Assembly (NCBI GenBank): GCA_030340625.1
Contig: JAOPHQ010004291.1
Location: forward strand, 75,001 to 139,000
Direction of reading: 5' to 3'
Source of the DNA: Merluccius polli
Taxonomy: Eukaryota; Chordata; Actinopteri; Gadiformes; Merlucciidae
DNA: 64,000 bases
The translations under genes and the position numbers were made by a program. The notes beneath the pieces were generated by a model that worked only from the letters and a program-made list of their open reading frames with translations, had not been told where the DNA came from and did no database searches. Of the stretch, positions 12,867 to 23,676 are shown piece after piece (the first letter of the stretch is position 1; the number at the start of each line of letters is the position of its first letter).

Positions 12867-14264
12867 CCTGGGTGCCATGATGGCTCTGCACCACAGGTGT
12901 GCAGCCCCCCCCAGCCCAGAGTCCAATCAGTCTGACTGGGGTGAGGTGAGGCTGTAGACCAGATATCACTCACACACACACACACACTCCTGACTTCTGA
13001 TCTGTCAGTAAATCAATGCCATTGTGGTCTTCGCTCACAACATGTCCTCTAACTGTCCTCCCCATGTCAGGCCTGAGATGGGCAAGAAAGCTTTCTGTCA
13101 TGCATTCTAATGATCTAGAATGACTTCCAGCTATATAGTATTATAGTACTAGTAGTACAATAGTACTATATAGTACTATATAACCCTAACCCTAGTAATA
13201 TACTACTATAGTAGGCTACTTGTGTTGCCACATAGTGTATGTTGTGTGGTTTGTTTGCTGCCCTCTTGGCTCAGCCTTGCAAAAATATTTCATAAGATTT
13301 GTAATCGCAGTGTGTTCAGCAGCCTAGATAAATAAACACAGACATGTGATCCACCATTTCCTATGAAGCCTGTCTCTTGCGACTCATATTGACAGATGTC
13401 AGGAAGTCAACATTGACATTGAGAAAGCTGAATAATGCAATGAATTGCACAAGGTTATTTGGTCCGTCCTCCATGCTGCATGCTGGGGCTGACTGGTAAA
13501 CCCTAACCTTAACTAACCCTAACCCTAACCCTAACCCTAACCTAACCCTAACCCTAACCTTAACTAACCCGAACCCTAACATAACCCTAACCTTAACTAA
13601 CCCTAACCCTAACCTTAACTAACCCTAACCTTAACTAACCCTAACCTTAACTAACCCTAACCTTAACTAACCCTAACCCTAACCTTAACTAACCCTAACC
13701 TTAACTAACCCTAACCTAACCCTAACCCTAACCTTAACTAACCCTAACCTTAACTAACCCTAACCCTAACCTTAACTAACCCTAACCTTAACTAACCCTA
13801 ACCTTAACTAACCCTAACCCTAACCTAACCCTAACCTTAACTAACCCTAACCTTAACTAACCCTAACCTTAACTAACCCTAACCCTAACCTTAACTAACC
13901 CTAACCCTAACCTAACCCTAACCTTAACTAACCCTAACCTTAACTAACCCTAACCCTAACCTTAACTAACCCTAACCCTAACCTTAACTAACCCTAACCT
14001 TAACTAACCCTAACCCTAACCTAACCCTAACCTTAACTAACCCTAACCCTAACCTTAACTAACCCTAACCCTGACCATAACCCTGCAGGTGGACCTATAG
14101 TCGACCTTCTGGGTCTGTTATCCATTAACATTGCATGGACAACTTGCAATATATAACATTTAGCATTGATAGTATATTTAAACATGACAGTTTGGGGTCT
14201 AGGGAACCGGAAGTCTGCCTGTCTGCCTGCCTGGGACCGTCTGTCTGTCTGTCTGTCTGGGACC

Positions 14265-14296
<32 letters not shown>

Positions 14297-14816
14297 TATT
14301 AATTCTGTCTATTCTAATGTCCTCAGCAGACCAGTTGTGCGAATGGGAAGTTATAAAGAGAAGGAGAAGGAGAGGGAGAGGGAGAAGGAGAAGGAGAAGG
14401 AGAAGGAGGAGAAGGAGAAGGAGAAGGAGAAGGAGAAGGAGAAGGAGAAGGAGGAGAAGGAGAAGCACCCCCTACCTCATCGGTATCTTGACCCGCAGGT
14501 ACCGGTCTATGGCGATGGCCAGCAGCGCCATGATGGATCCCTGCGTCAGGACCAGCACCACGCACACGCCCAGCAGGCAGCTGTAGAAGTACGTCTCCAT
14601 GCCGACGTGGATGAGGATGGCCAGCGGGATGACCAGCGCGCCCACCGCCACGTCGGCCACGGCCAGGGACACGATGAAGTAGAAGGTGGTGTCCCTCAGG
14701 GAGCGGTTGAGGACCACGGCGCACACCACCATCAGGTTGCCCAGGACGGAGGACACGGCGATCAGCACCTCCATCCCGATGTAGGCGACGTCCGAGGGAC
14801 TCCGACCCGAGGACAT
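8836..14816 (-). CDS. adora1: adenosine A1-type receptor
   Basis: Class A GPCR that binds adenosine and in this subtype normally couples to Gi/o to lower cAMP. Coding exons (minus): 14476-14816, 10179-10479, 8836-9255; phases close to 353 codons plus stop. Visible: D55 in TM2, TM3 C80, D104-R105-Y106, ECL2 C169 with F171 and E172, TM6 SWLPLHILN with N256, TM7 LTHANSAVNPIVY with H280 and the NPxxY motif at 286-290, and a palmitoylation-type C311. VRY/ISM/YMVYFNFF and LPPLLLM favour A1 over A3 or A2. The start is the ATG giving MSSGRSPSDVAYIG; an upstream in-frame ATG exists but lacks family similarity. Donor ATGAG|GTAGGG and acceptor CCATAG|CTAC make residue 114 Ser. A second intron splits ICL3 after NKK. 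The tail is longer than the mammalian A1 tail. Which fish paralogue (a or b) I cannot say. Confidence 0.93.
11157..12862 (+). mobile_element. LINE (L2-like) 3' part, inserted in the solo LTR
   Basis: A truncated non-LTR retrotransposon. The first part encodes reverse-transcriptase motifs: SVTSGVPQGSVLGLLFI and a divergent catalytic CADDTQLYL. The second part (from about 11930) carries TEVLLIG, SLGVILDSKLSF and the C-terminal PRLWNSLPPQLR motif near 12590. The frame is disrupted in several places. It ends in AATAAAATGTA plus a (TTA)n tail at about 12797-12862. TTATCCT flanks it (11150-11156 and 12863-12869). A MITE interrupts it at 11513-11924. Confidence 0.82.
11513..11924. mobile_element. 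MITE with 25-bp terminal inverted repeats inside the LINE
   Basis: 412 bp with matching ends, GCCGTGTTCCGATATCCGTA... and its complement ...TACGGATATCGGAACACGGC, 25 bp in all. The flanks repeat CCTGG (11508-11512 and 11925-11929). Removing it restores the LINE frame from EIKTW into FTLNDLKLN. The exact duplication length is ambiguous because the terminal G/C bases overlap the target. Confidence 0.82.
13496..14076. repeat. interstitial telomere-like repeat
   Basis: About 580 bp built from CCCTAA units mixed with CTAACCTTAA variants, giving a higher-order CCCTAACCTTAACTAA pattern. It lies in intron 1 of adora1, close to the receptor's first coding exon. The strand shown is the C-rich one. Confidence 0.95.
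14220..14296. repeat. (TCTG)n microsatellite
   Basis: Two blocks of TCTG/CTGC units separated by GGGACCG, in adora1 intron 1. Confidence 0.9.
14351..14465. repeat. (GAGAAG)n tract next to adora1 donor
   Basis: A long purine run, pyrimidine on the transcribed sense, that ends about 10 bases inside the intron from the exon 1 donor (14471-14475). Length changes here sit very close to the splice site. Confidence 0.9.
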
Positions 14817-15240
14817 CTTCCCGGACCTGGTCCACCTACTGCATGCTGGGGAGGAGGGTCCAGGTGTGGGCCGGATCAAGGAAACCAGACCTTCTCCCCT
14901 CACGTGTCTGGTGTCCTTCTGGCGCAGCGGTGGGCTGTGTCTTCTTTTATGAACTTCAGGACATACCGTGATATAGCCTTACTCCTATAGCCTCCCTCCC
15001 AGCTCGGTCCTGGTCTCCACGTCTCCTCCTCCACTTTCACTGACAGCGAGGCGAAAGTCAAATCAGTCCGATCGGTTCAGACGCAGCGGACGACTGAAGC
15101 TCCGCGGTCCTCCTCCTCCTGTCTGTGGTCCACCTCCTCACCTGACCGCTCCTGGACCCGCTGGTGGAGACCTCACGTCCTTCTGCTCCGCTGCGTTTTA
15201 CTCCAGTGATGCGCTGAGGTCGTGCGCACTGCGCACCAAG
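14817..15240 (-). promoter_or_regulatory. likely 5' leader/promoter region of adora1
   Basis: GC- and CpG-rich sequence directly upstream of the adora1 start, with no other gene. I cannot place a transcription start. Part of it (about 15190-15260) is repeated at 15383-15455 among the minisatellite units. Confidence 0.35.
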
Positions 15241-16458
15241 AAAGTTGCGGTATCATACCACACCTCCTTGTCCCACCTCCTGTCCCACCTCCTGTCCCTC
15301 CATGTGATGTCATACCACACCTCCTTTTCCCACCTCCTTGTCACACCTCCTGTCCCTCCATGTGATGTCATCATACCACCTCCTGCGTTTTACTCCAGTG
15401 ATGCGCTGAGGTCGTGCGCGCCAAGAAAGTTGCGGTATCATACCACACCTCCTTGTCCCACCTCCTGTCCATCCATGTGATGTCATACCACACCTCCTTG
15501 TCCCACTTCCTGTCCCTCCATGTGATGTAATACCACCTCCATGTCCCACCTCCTGTCCCTCCATGTGATATTATACCACCTCCTGTCCCTTCATGTGATG
15601 TCATACCAGACTTCCTGTCCCTCCATGTGATGTCATACCACCTCCTGTCCCTCCATGTGATGTCATACCACACCTCCTGTCCCTTCATGTGATGTCATAC
15701 CACACCTCCTGTCCCTCCATGTGATATCATACCACCTCCTTTCCCTCCATGTGATGTCATACCACCTCCTGTCCCTCCATGTGATGTCATACCACCTCCT
15801 GTCCCTCCATGTGATGTCATACCACACCTCCTGTCCCTCCATGTGATGTCATACCACCTCCTGTCCCTCCATGTGATGTCATACCACCTCCTGTCCCTCC
15901 ATGTGATGTCATACCACACATCCTGTCCCTCCATGTGATGTCATACCACCTCCTTTCCCTCCATGTGATGTCATACCACCTCCTTTCCCTCCATGTGATG
16001 TCATACCACCTCCTTTCCCTCCATGTGATGTCATACCACCTCCTTTCCCTCCATGTGATGTCATACCACCTCCTGTCCCTCCATGTGATGTCATACCACC
16101 TCCTGTCCCTCCATGTGATGTCATACCACACCTCCTGTCCCTCCATGTGATGTCATACCACCTCCTGTCCCTCCATGTGATGTCATACCACCTCCTGTCC
16201 CTCCATGTGATGTCATACCACACATCCTGTCCCTCCATGTGATGTCATACCACCTCCTGTCCCTCCATGTGATGTCATACCACACATCCTGTCCCTCCAT
16301 GTGATGTCATACCACCTCCTGTCCCTCCATGTGATGTCATACCACACATCCTGTCCCTCCATGTGATGTCATACCACCTCCTTTCCCTCCATGTGATGTC
16401 ATACCACCTCCTTTCCCTCCATGTGATGTCATACCACCTCCTTTCCCTCCATGTGGCA
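15240..16458. repeat. minisatellite, about 30-bp unit, roughly 40 copies
   Basis: Units read CCTCCTGTCCCTCCATGTGA followed by TGTCATACCA with or without an extra CA. Variants (TTTCCC for TGTCCC, ATCC for CTCC) recur in blocks, the pattern of a tandem array homogenised by local duplication. Nearly every unit has TGATGTCA, one base from a CRE. Open frames across it are repeat artefacts. Confidence 0.95.
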
Positions 16459-16982
16459 TTGGCCTATTTGTTCTTTTGTGGTTCCAGTTTTCTATTGTGT
16501 CATTTCATACTTCTCTGTTTATATGGTTTCAGTTTATATTAGTCATGTTGGGAGGGGGGTTAACAGGACAAGGACATGTGTTGGTGTGGTGTATGTGGTT
16601 AATAGCCGGTTTAAGCAGCATGAGTCACTCTGGGGCTTTGTGTGTGAAAGTGACGAGTGTACACAGAAGCATATGAGCTCTGTTTCAGGCAGCATGGTGA
16701 CATGGTAACATTAAATACTTCATATTTCTGCAGCTGTGTGTTACTTTAACAATGGACCCTTTTCACAGGTCATCAGTAGCAGGGTAAAGTCACTTTACGT
16801 TCCTGTAAGTTCAACAGTCGCAGCACCAGCATGATCACTGTATATGTATTTACTTGACTACTGTCTATATACCTAAATCAGGCCCATAATTAATGTGATG
16901 AGCTAAACCTGTGTGTTTTCTACTGTGAAAAGGGTCTATAGGCCCTTTATTTTCTTGCCACGGTGTGTCCCTGTGTCGTGTT

Positions 16983-17240
16983 CAGGAGAGGTCCTCCTCG
17001 GCGATGTGCACACGGAGGAACTTGAAGCTGCGGACCCTTCAACCTCACCGAGGTGGACAGGGACGTGTGTCCACGCCCTGCTGTCTCCTGTAGTCCATGA
17101 TCATCTCTTCTGTTCTACTGACGTTGAGAGAGCGGTTATTGTCCTGGCACCAGCTGGTTAGGGTCTCCTCTCTGGAGGCCGTCTCATCGTTGTCCGTGAC
17201 GAGGCCCAGGATGGTCGTGTCCTCCCCCATGTAATGATGA
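16983..17240 (-). mobile_element. LINE reverse-transcriptase fragment
   Basis: The minus strand reads DNDETASREE ... WCQDNNRSLNVSRTEEMIMDYRRQ, the post-YxDD segment of a fish LINE reverse transcriptase. It matches the family of the LINE at 47.8-49.1 kb (WCRDNNLSLNVEKTKE there). Both ends are truncated. Confidence 0.75.
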
Positions 17241-17775
17241 CACGGCACAGTCGTTAGTGGACAATCGGTGTGATACGATAAGTCTGTTGTGGAAATGTTT
17301 TTATCCTAATAATAATCTCACAAATGATTTGATATTTCGCCACTGTAGCCAAGAAGTCTGATACTGAGGCCAATCTCTTTATTGTGTGGATTCCTTTAGT
17401 TGTCTTATGTCCTTGCAGACATGTCCACTCCCCCCCCCCATATTGCAAACTAACTTGGCCTCTCCCGCTATTGGCTGGCTACTGGCCAATCCTTAAATCT
17501 CCACGATGGTCATTCCCCTCACCTTTGTTTTGTTAATATCAGACCTAAAATCCTTTGTTGTGACTGTCCACGATGTGAAGGTGCCGATAAGAATCATGTA
17601 CACCCATCATCTCTCAGAAGATGCTTGGTTAATGCTGCCTGTGTGTCTTCCTATGACCATACCATTAAATCAAATACTTTGCTGTCATGAAGTGTCCTCC
17701 AAGGAATTACTTTTCAATCAAAGTCCCTTGGGTTTTGTTCTCTCATGCACATTGCTTTATTTTTCACTAAGGCTT

Positions 17776-18079
17776 TATGGAGTGTGTGGTTGATATCTGG
17801 TCTACAACCTCACCTGACCCCAGTCAGACTGGTTAGACTCTGGGCTGGGTGGGACTGCACAGCTGTGGTGCAGAGCAATCATGGCACCCAGGATAAACCA
17901 GCTATCACCACACACACTCAGGAGAGAGACACTGTCATGGCAGAACGTACCATCTGCTCGGCGAATGCCATCATGCCGTCTCCAATAAACGCATTCTTCA
18001 ACCAACATCTACCTGTGTCCTGTCTCGGAGGGCCCAGCAAAAGCCACTTAGGTTGCGTGTGGTACGGTGAACTGCTACA
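17776..18079 (+). mobile_element. solo LTR, copy 4
   Basis: 304 bp, starting TATGGAGTGTGTGGTTGATA and ending GAACTGCTACA, with AATAAA near 17983. It is flanked by GGCTT and GGCGT (4 of 5 match). It is the same family as 727-1036 and is nearly full length. Confidence 0.78.
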
Positions 18080-18176
18080 GGCGTGTCTCCTTATTGTTTC
18101 CTTATCTTTCTCCTTATCTTTGTTGTGCACACAAACTAAACCAAACCTTATACAGCATTTGCATCAATTCTGTAGA

Positions 18177-18208
<32 letters not shown>

Positions 18209-18381
18209 GCCAAGAGGAGGAAGGTGAATGCATGATTAGTTTATTCTCCTCAAACGTCTAGTTGCTTGGAACATCATGTCTCTGGAGACATCCCAGTAAT
18301 CGGTCCTAAAGATGACCAAGAGATATCCTTTATGTGAGCCATTTTAAAGAAAAAGGCCCATTGTTTTATAGCTGCTCTTCA

Positions 18382-18405
18382 GCTAATAAAACCCTAGTTT
18401 TATTA
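18382..18405. repeat. short perfect hairpin
   Basis: CTAATAAAAC-CCTA-GTTTTATTAG, a 10-bp stem with a 4-base loop. Confidence 0.7.
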
Positions 18406-18499
18406 GTGTCTTTCTAGATGTTACACCTTGAACCAATGAGTGTTTCTATACACCTCTAATTCTTCGAGCCGACAAATTTAATATGTTGACTGCATTGTG

Positions 18500-18770
18500 C
18501 GGGGAGAGCAGGGGACAGGATAATCTCAAACTATTTCTGCCGTGTTAAACAATCACTGGAGATTGTCATCAGAGGAAGGGCCTGCAGGGCCCTAATGACA
18601 TTTAATTAATAAATTCAAGCCTCCGACAGAGATAAAATCCTATGTCTGACTGCAAAAGTAATACACATGCTGCCCCCCCTCCTCTCTGCTAGTGAATGCT
18701 TTGGGCTCCATTGTGTTGTGGTCTGTGCCGTATCATCGAAGCGTGATCATTTAGGGGGAGAATCCGCTCT
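18500..18770. promoter_or_regulatory. candidate conserved noncoding element
   Basis: Non-repetitive, mixed-composition DNA with a dense run of homeodomain-type cores (CTAATGACATTTAATTAATA) and no frame. It stands out from the repeat-rich surroundings and looks like a vertebrate enhancer. Composition alone supports this. Confidence 0.3.
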
Positions 18771-20083
18771 CCTATCTAGCCTCTCCTGCTCTGGATAAAT
18801 GGAGGGGATTGTTAAGACACTTTAGTGCTGCAACGGTGCTCCCATCCATCGCAGGAGTGTTGTGTTGCTAACCTATTAGCCCCCCGCGCAATACGCAATA
18901 CGTGCCGTCCTGCACCTCGCTGCCCGTCTGCTGGCAGAGGAGACGGACAGCGTTGTTGTGCACAGCCTGACAGTTTAACTGTCAATGTACCTACTGAGTG
19001 TAGTTCAGTCCAATCCAGTCCAGTGTTGAGTCTGGTTTACTGCGTCCAGTCCACTTTAGTCCAGTTCAATCTTTCCAATCTAATCTAGTCCAGTTCGGTT
19101 TGGTGGGTTTAGTTTAGTTTGATCAATCATAATGGTAAGAGATTAAGCTATGATAAAGGTATGATGATGCTTGTGAAAAAAAACTATTTGTGAAGTACAA
19201 CGTAGGAAGTATTCAGTGTGTTATTCGACAGCCACCACTTTACTGGACAGGGTCTGTGGTTGTGGCTTTCCTTTGGCCAATCCACAAACAACTAATCCTA
19301 CGCTAGTAATTGAAGATCACCGCACGGTCCCCGAGTCATGGAGCTTTATCTTCATGAACAAAACATTTGTGGTAGCGTATGGCGCTGAGATGAATTGGGC
19401 CGTGTGTATTTTGTCACAGTACGGTCAAGGGTGTGGTGAAGGGGTGACTTGGTACCACTAATACAGTAGCACATAGTCATTGTTGTAAGTTTCTTATGCC
19501 TGCCAATCCAAAAGTAGTGTGACCTGTTTTGGGGTTGGGACCAATCTGTCCCTCTGGGATACCAAATACCTCGCCGTTGATGGTCACCACAATGCTGCAA
19601 CAAATAAACACGTTGCGCCGCATTCAGACTAACTCCAGTAAAGTGTTTTGAGTCAGACTTGGTAGACAATGACACATTCGATTAAACTTTGTCTTCCACT
19701 GGGAAATCCTTTTGAAGACTAAACACAGGCTAAACACAGATAACATACATAATACATTGTTTTTTTTCCCTCAGAGACTGAGGAAAAGAGTCCATTTTGG
19801 GTTTGTCTCCTATGTGGCGAGGAAACAAATCTAAATGATGGGAGCAACAGAAGGAAGAGACACTCAAAGGTTTCTGAATAGCAAAGCCTCTCCTTCGTCA
19901 GCCACAACTACCAAAAGAAGGATGAAACCATTCTGGTTCTCCTTCAAGTGAAATTAATTTCTCCGTTTGTTTACGTTTAGGAACTTTCCTATGCATTGGT
20001 ATACTGTTTATGATCTGGTTTCTAATGCATTACTATTTTGTTTATGTTTGTTTATATTTTATGTGAAAGGAATATATATTCTT

Positions 20084-20138
20084 ACAAACATTTTACATAT
20101 GTAATATATTCAATATATTACATATGTAAAATGTTTGT
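20084..20138. repeat. perfect 25-bp hairpin
   Basis: A 25-bp arm (20084-20108, starting ACAAACATTTTACATATG) and its exact complement (20114-20138) around a TTCAA loop. AT-rich; it could extrude as a cruciform. Confidence 0.9.
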
Positions 20139-21737
20139 ATCTACAGTACCTGCCGTAGCATTGTGGAGGAGGAGGATATTATGATGTTGTGAAGGCTTTC
20201 ACTGAAATGGAAAGAACAAAACTATTATTAGCTGTACGTCATTCACAGGCCATTGTTTTTTTTTCCTAGCAAGGTTTTTCCACGTTGATGTGTAATATGT
20301 TAATCCTAAATCTCTGATTGGTCAAACATCCATAGCAAGGAATTACTTTAGAAGGTGCACATCAGTATTTGTTGCTTTCATCAAATTGCATTGGGACGAC
20401 AGTGGGACCCATTGTAAATTTGATTTGCATAGCATTACTAGGAGATAAGCTATGACGTGGGCTATTTAAAGTAGTTTGTCAATGACTGTGCTGTTCCATC
20501 ATTTGATTACTATGCAGATTGAAACCATCTCTCTTCTCCACACTGAAATGGAGAGACCACCAAGGGGAATACAAAGACAAGCATCTGTTCACAAGACAAC
20601 ATCTGTCCTGGCGCCGCATTTGTTTTCCAAGGAACTTCAGAATCTGAAGACAAAATTGTGCTCCTTCTAGAAATAGGACATAATGATACTTATCGAAAGT
20701 CGACACTCAATTGAACTTTGGACCTGAAAGTGTTTCTTCTTTGAATGCTGTAGAAGGAAATGAAATATATAAATTGTTCACATTCAGATTTTATATGAAA
20801 ACAAAAATAAATGATACTATACAGTATATACATATACAGTATATAGTACCTTTAATCACATTCAAATCCAACTTCCTCATACAATGCTAAGGGATGTGTA
20901 ACGAAGAGGACTTCATTCCCTGGAGCTTGAGATGGGGTGTGGGGGGAATATTACACAATGCACTTTAACCGGGATACATGCACTTTAATAATTGCACAGG
21001 CACTTTTGTAAGCAGTTGCACTTTATTGGATTTGCACAGTTTGCACATTGCATATTTGCACACTTAAATACAATTTCATATTTATTGATTGTTGATATAT
21101 TGATTGTAGGTTCTGTGATTTAATATGCATTTGTGTGGTAAATGAACGCTAAGATGACATGATGTGACTAATCTAATATATGTTGTGCAATAATGTGTGT
21201 GTGTTAGTATATTGGGAATGATGAAGTGTGTGTGAAAGTGTGTGTACTCACCAGTCTCCTTTGTCTCCAGGGTGTTTGGGCAAAAGGCCTCCCCACAACA
21301 GACACCATATTTATAGTTCCGGGGGCATCCAAGTGGTGACTAGTAGGGGTGTGGGAAGATTGTGCATGTTATTATTGTAATGTGCTGCTGGAGTTGGGGA
21401 TGAGGTTGTGTTTGTAAATAAATGTGTGTATATAGAAGGAGGATTATAGGGATAATGATTAAAAAAAACCGGAGAGCATGTCAGCATGGGGAATGGGTTC
21501 TCCCTCGTTAGCTCGTCACCCTATATAAGGCGCCATTTTGTTATCGTGGGGGTTGGTTGCTGCATGAGGTGGAGGGTGATTGCCATGTTGCCAGAGATGG
21601 ACCAATAAAAAACTTGTCTGTGACACTCGGCAATCCTGCCTGGGTATTCTTTTGCTGTACGGTCCAGCCGTAATTGTGGTCGCCCCGTAACAGGATGACA
21701 CCTCATCTGTAGAGGAAAGGCAAGTAGCAAAGGTCAC

Positions 21738-22172
21738 GGTAACACTTCACAATAAGGTACACAAAACGTGGGTAGTTACTGAGTAACGAATGAGTAACAA
21801 ATGATGAACGACCAGGGCCCTAACTGGGGCCCTAACGGGGCCCTAAGTGACAGTTACTCAGTAACTACTGAGGAGTTACTGGTAAACAGACTAGGGGACT
21901 ACTGTATTCGTTACTGAGTAACTGTCACTTAGGGCCCTGTTAGGGTTCCAGTTAGGGCCCTGGTTGTTCATCATTCGTTACTCAGTAACGAATACAGTAG
22001 TCCCCTAGTCTGTTTACCAGTAATTCCTCAGTAGTTACTGAGTAACTGTCACGTAGGGCCCCGTTAGGGCCCCGTTAGGGGCCCTGGTCGTTCATCATTC
22101 GTTACTCATTCATTACTCATTCGTTCCTTAGTAACTACCCACGTTTTGCGTACCTTATTGTAAAGTGTTACC
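21738..22172. mobile_element. hAT-type MITE with internal palindromes
   Basis: 435 bp, GGTAACACTTCACAATAAGG at the left and its near complement ending AAAGTGTTACC at the right. The 8-bp direct repeat AAGGTCAC flanks both sides (21730-21737, 22173-22180), the duplication length of hAT elements. The interior is built from inverted and direct copies of an AGGGCCCTAAC / GTTACTCAGTAAC module. Confidence 0.88.
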
Positions 22173-22752
22173 AAGGTCACAACTCAACGATAATACATAT
22201 ATCTCAAAGGAGCACAAAAATACCACCAAGACTTGCTATAAGCACCTTGGGATTCTAGCATGAGGCACGTTCAGTCATTTATTGATTGCTCCTTGGGTAT
22301 CAAGAGATGAGTATCAAGAGAGAGTGAGACAGCTGTTGGTGAACTGATGAGAAGAGATAAAGTTTAAACAGAGCAACCAAGGATCAGGATATTTATATGG
22401 TTAAACTTGTGTTGTATAATGCCTCGTACGTACTGGTTGCATATAAAAGTTGACGTTATGTATTGTTTTTAATGCAACCTAGTACTGGTTACACAGTTTA
22501 CACCGTTTTCTTGCATATGTCAGGTTGCATGCATATGCATGTGTTTTTATTCTCCGTATAAAAAGCGAATACGTTTTTCTTTGTTCGGTTCATATGTCAG
22601 TGGTATGGATGGGTAATGCATTCACTTGAGGAAAAAGTGTTTGCCCTGTTTTTTCTGAATTAACAAGATTATCATCTCAGAATTACGAGAACAAATTTCA
22701 TGGAAAAAACAATTCTGCTCTGTTTTTCTGAGTTAACGAAATACCTTGAAAT

Positions 22753-22995
22753 CACCTGCATGCAGTACGGTTTCTGCTGCTAATCAGCCTGACCCTCCAA
22801 CAGTGCTATATGATTTCAAGTATGGGGTCAATACAGGTAAGGTATCTACGGTATTATTTACATGTTACTGGCATAATTTGTCATGTAACATGTAACTAAA
22901 ACCTTAGATACCTTACCTGTATTGACCCTGTACTTGAACTCAACTAGCACCGTTGGAGGTCCGATTAGCAGCAACAACCGCACTCCATGCAGGTG
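22753..22995. mobile_element. palindromic MITE
   Basis: The two halves are inverted copies. The left begins CACCTGCATGCAGT and includes GGGGTCAATACAGGTAAGGT; the right has ACCTTACCTGTATTGACCCT and ends CCATGCAGGTG. The hinge is TTACATGTTACTGGC...CATGTAACATGTAA. A half copy lies at 8258-8394. Confidence 0.75.
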
Positions 22996-23579
22996 AGAGC
23001 TTCTCGCAGGAGTTTGAGTTACAAGTTATTATTACGTTTTGGCCATAGACTACTGGCAGGTGGCCATTCAATTCCCGCCTTCAGTGTGCTCAATATGGAT
23101 TGAGCACACTGAAGGCACTCAAGCAATGGTGGTGCCCATATAGTGAATCATAGTCGTGCAGAGACACAACGCAAATCCCTCTGCAACACAGAGGTTGCAA
23201 GCCCTGCAGCGTTGCATTAGAATCAATTAATTTCTTGTGAACTGCTTAAGACCTACAAAACAAGTATGTACAAGCAGGGCTGCAGGGTTTTAGAAATACC
23301 AAGGTCCAAAAACAGAGTTTGCTAAAATGTTGATTTCCCTAAATATGTGCATTTTAAGACGTTTGGAGAGCTAAAATTGGATAATGGCTTTAAAACCATG
23401 TCAGTGGGCATTAGCATAATCAGGTTAAATGTTGCAGTAAATGACCCACACTACAATCTGGAAATACAGAAGAGACTAAAATGATCACAAAACATCTGGA
23501 AATTAATTCGGAAAATGTTTAATTAAAATGTTCAAGTAAAGGGAAATTCACACTACAGACATCTGATCATGATCAAATA

Positions 23580-23580
<1 letters not shown>

Positions 23581-23673
<93 letters not shown>
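23581..23673. repeat. (TG)n microsatellite
   Basis: About 46 TG units without interruption. Confidence 0.95.

Positions 23674-23676
<3 letters not shown>

Larger units (their letters stand above)
10984..12987 (-). mobile_element. solo LTR, copy 3, split by a LINE
   Basis: Minus-strand LTR of the 727-1036 family, in two pieces: 10984-11156 (starts TGTAGCAG, holds TGCGTTTATTGGAGATGGCG) and about 12863-12987 (continues GGGTGCCATGATGGCTCTGC to a degenerate CACACA end). The pieces rejoin across the LINE with a 7-bp TTATCCT duplication. Flanks are TCCTT and TCCTG, a possible 4/5 target match. The right end is blurred by a CA tract. Confidence 0.7.

Noticed and set aside
12705..12969. Poly-Tyr/Ile/Asn frames
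   Set aside because: Translations of the (TTA)n LINE tail.
14166..14990. Long plus-strand frame (274 codons)
   Set aside because: Antisense of adora1 exon 1 fused to (TCTG)n and (GAGAAG)n repeats.
15240..16458. CRISPR-like regular repeat
   Set aside because: Units are contiguous with no unique spacers, and the DNA is vertebrate; it is a minisatellite.
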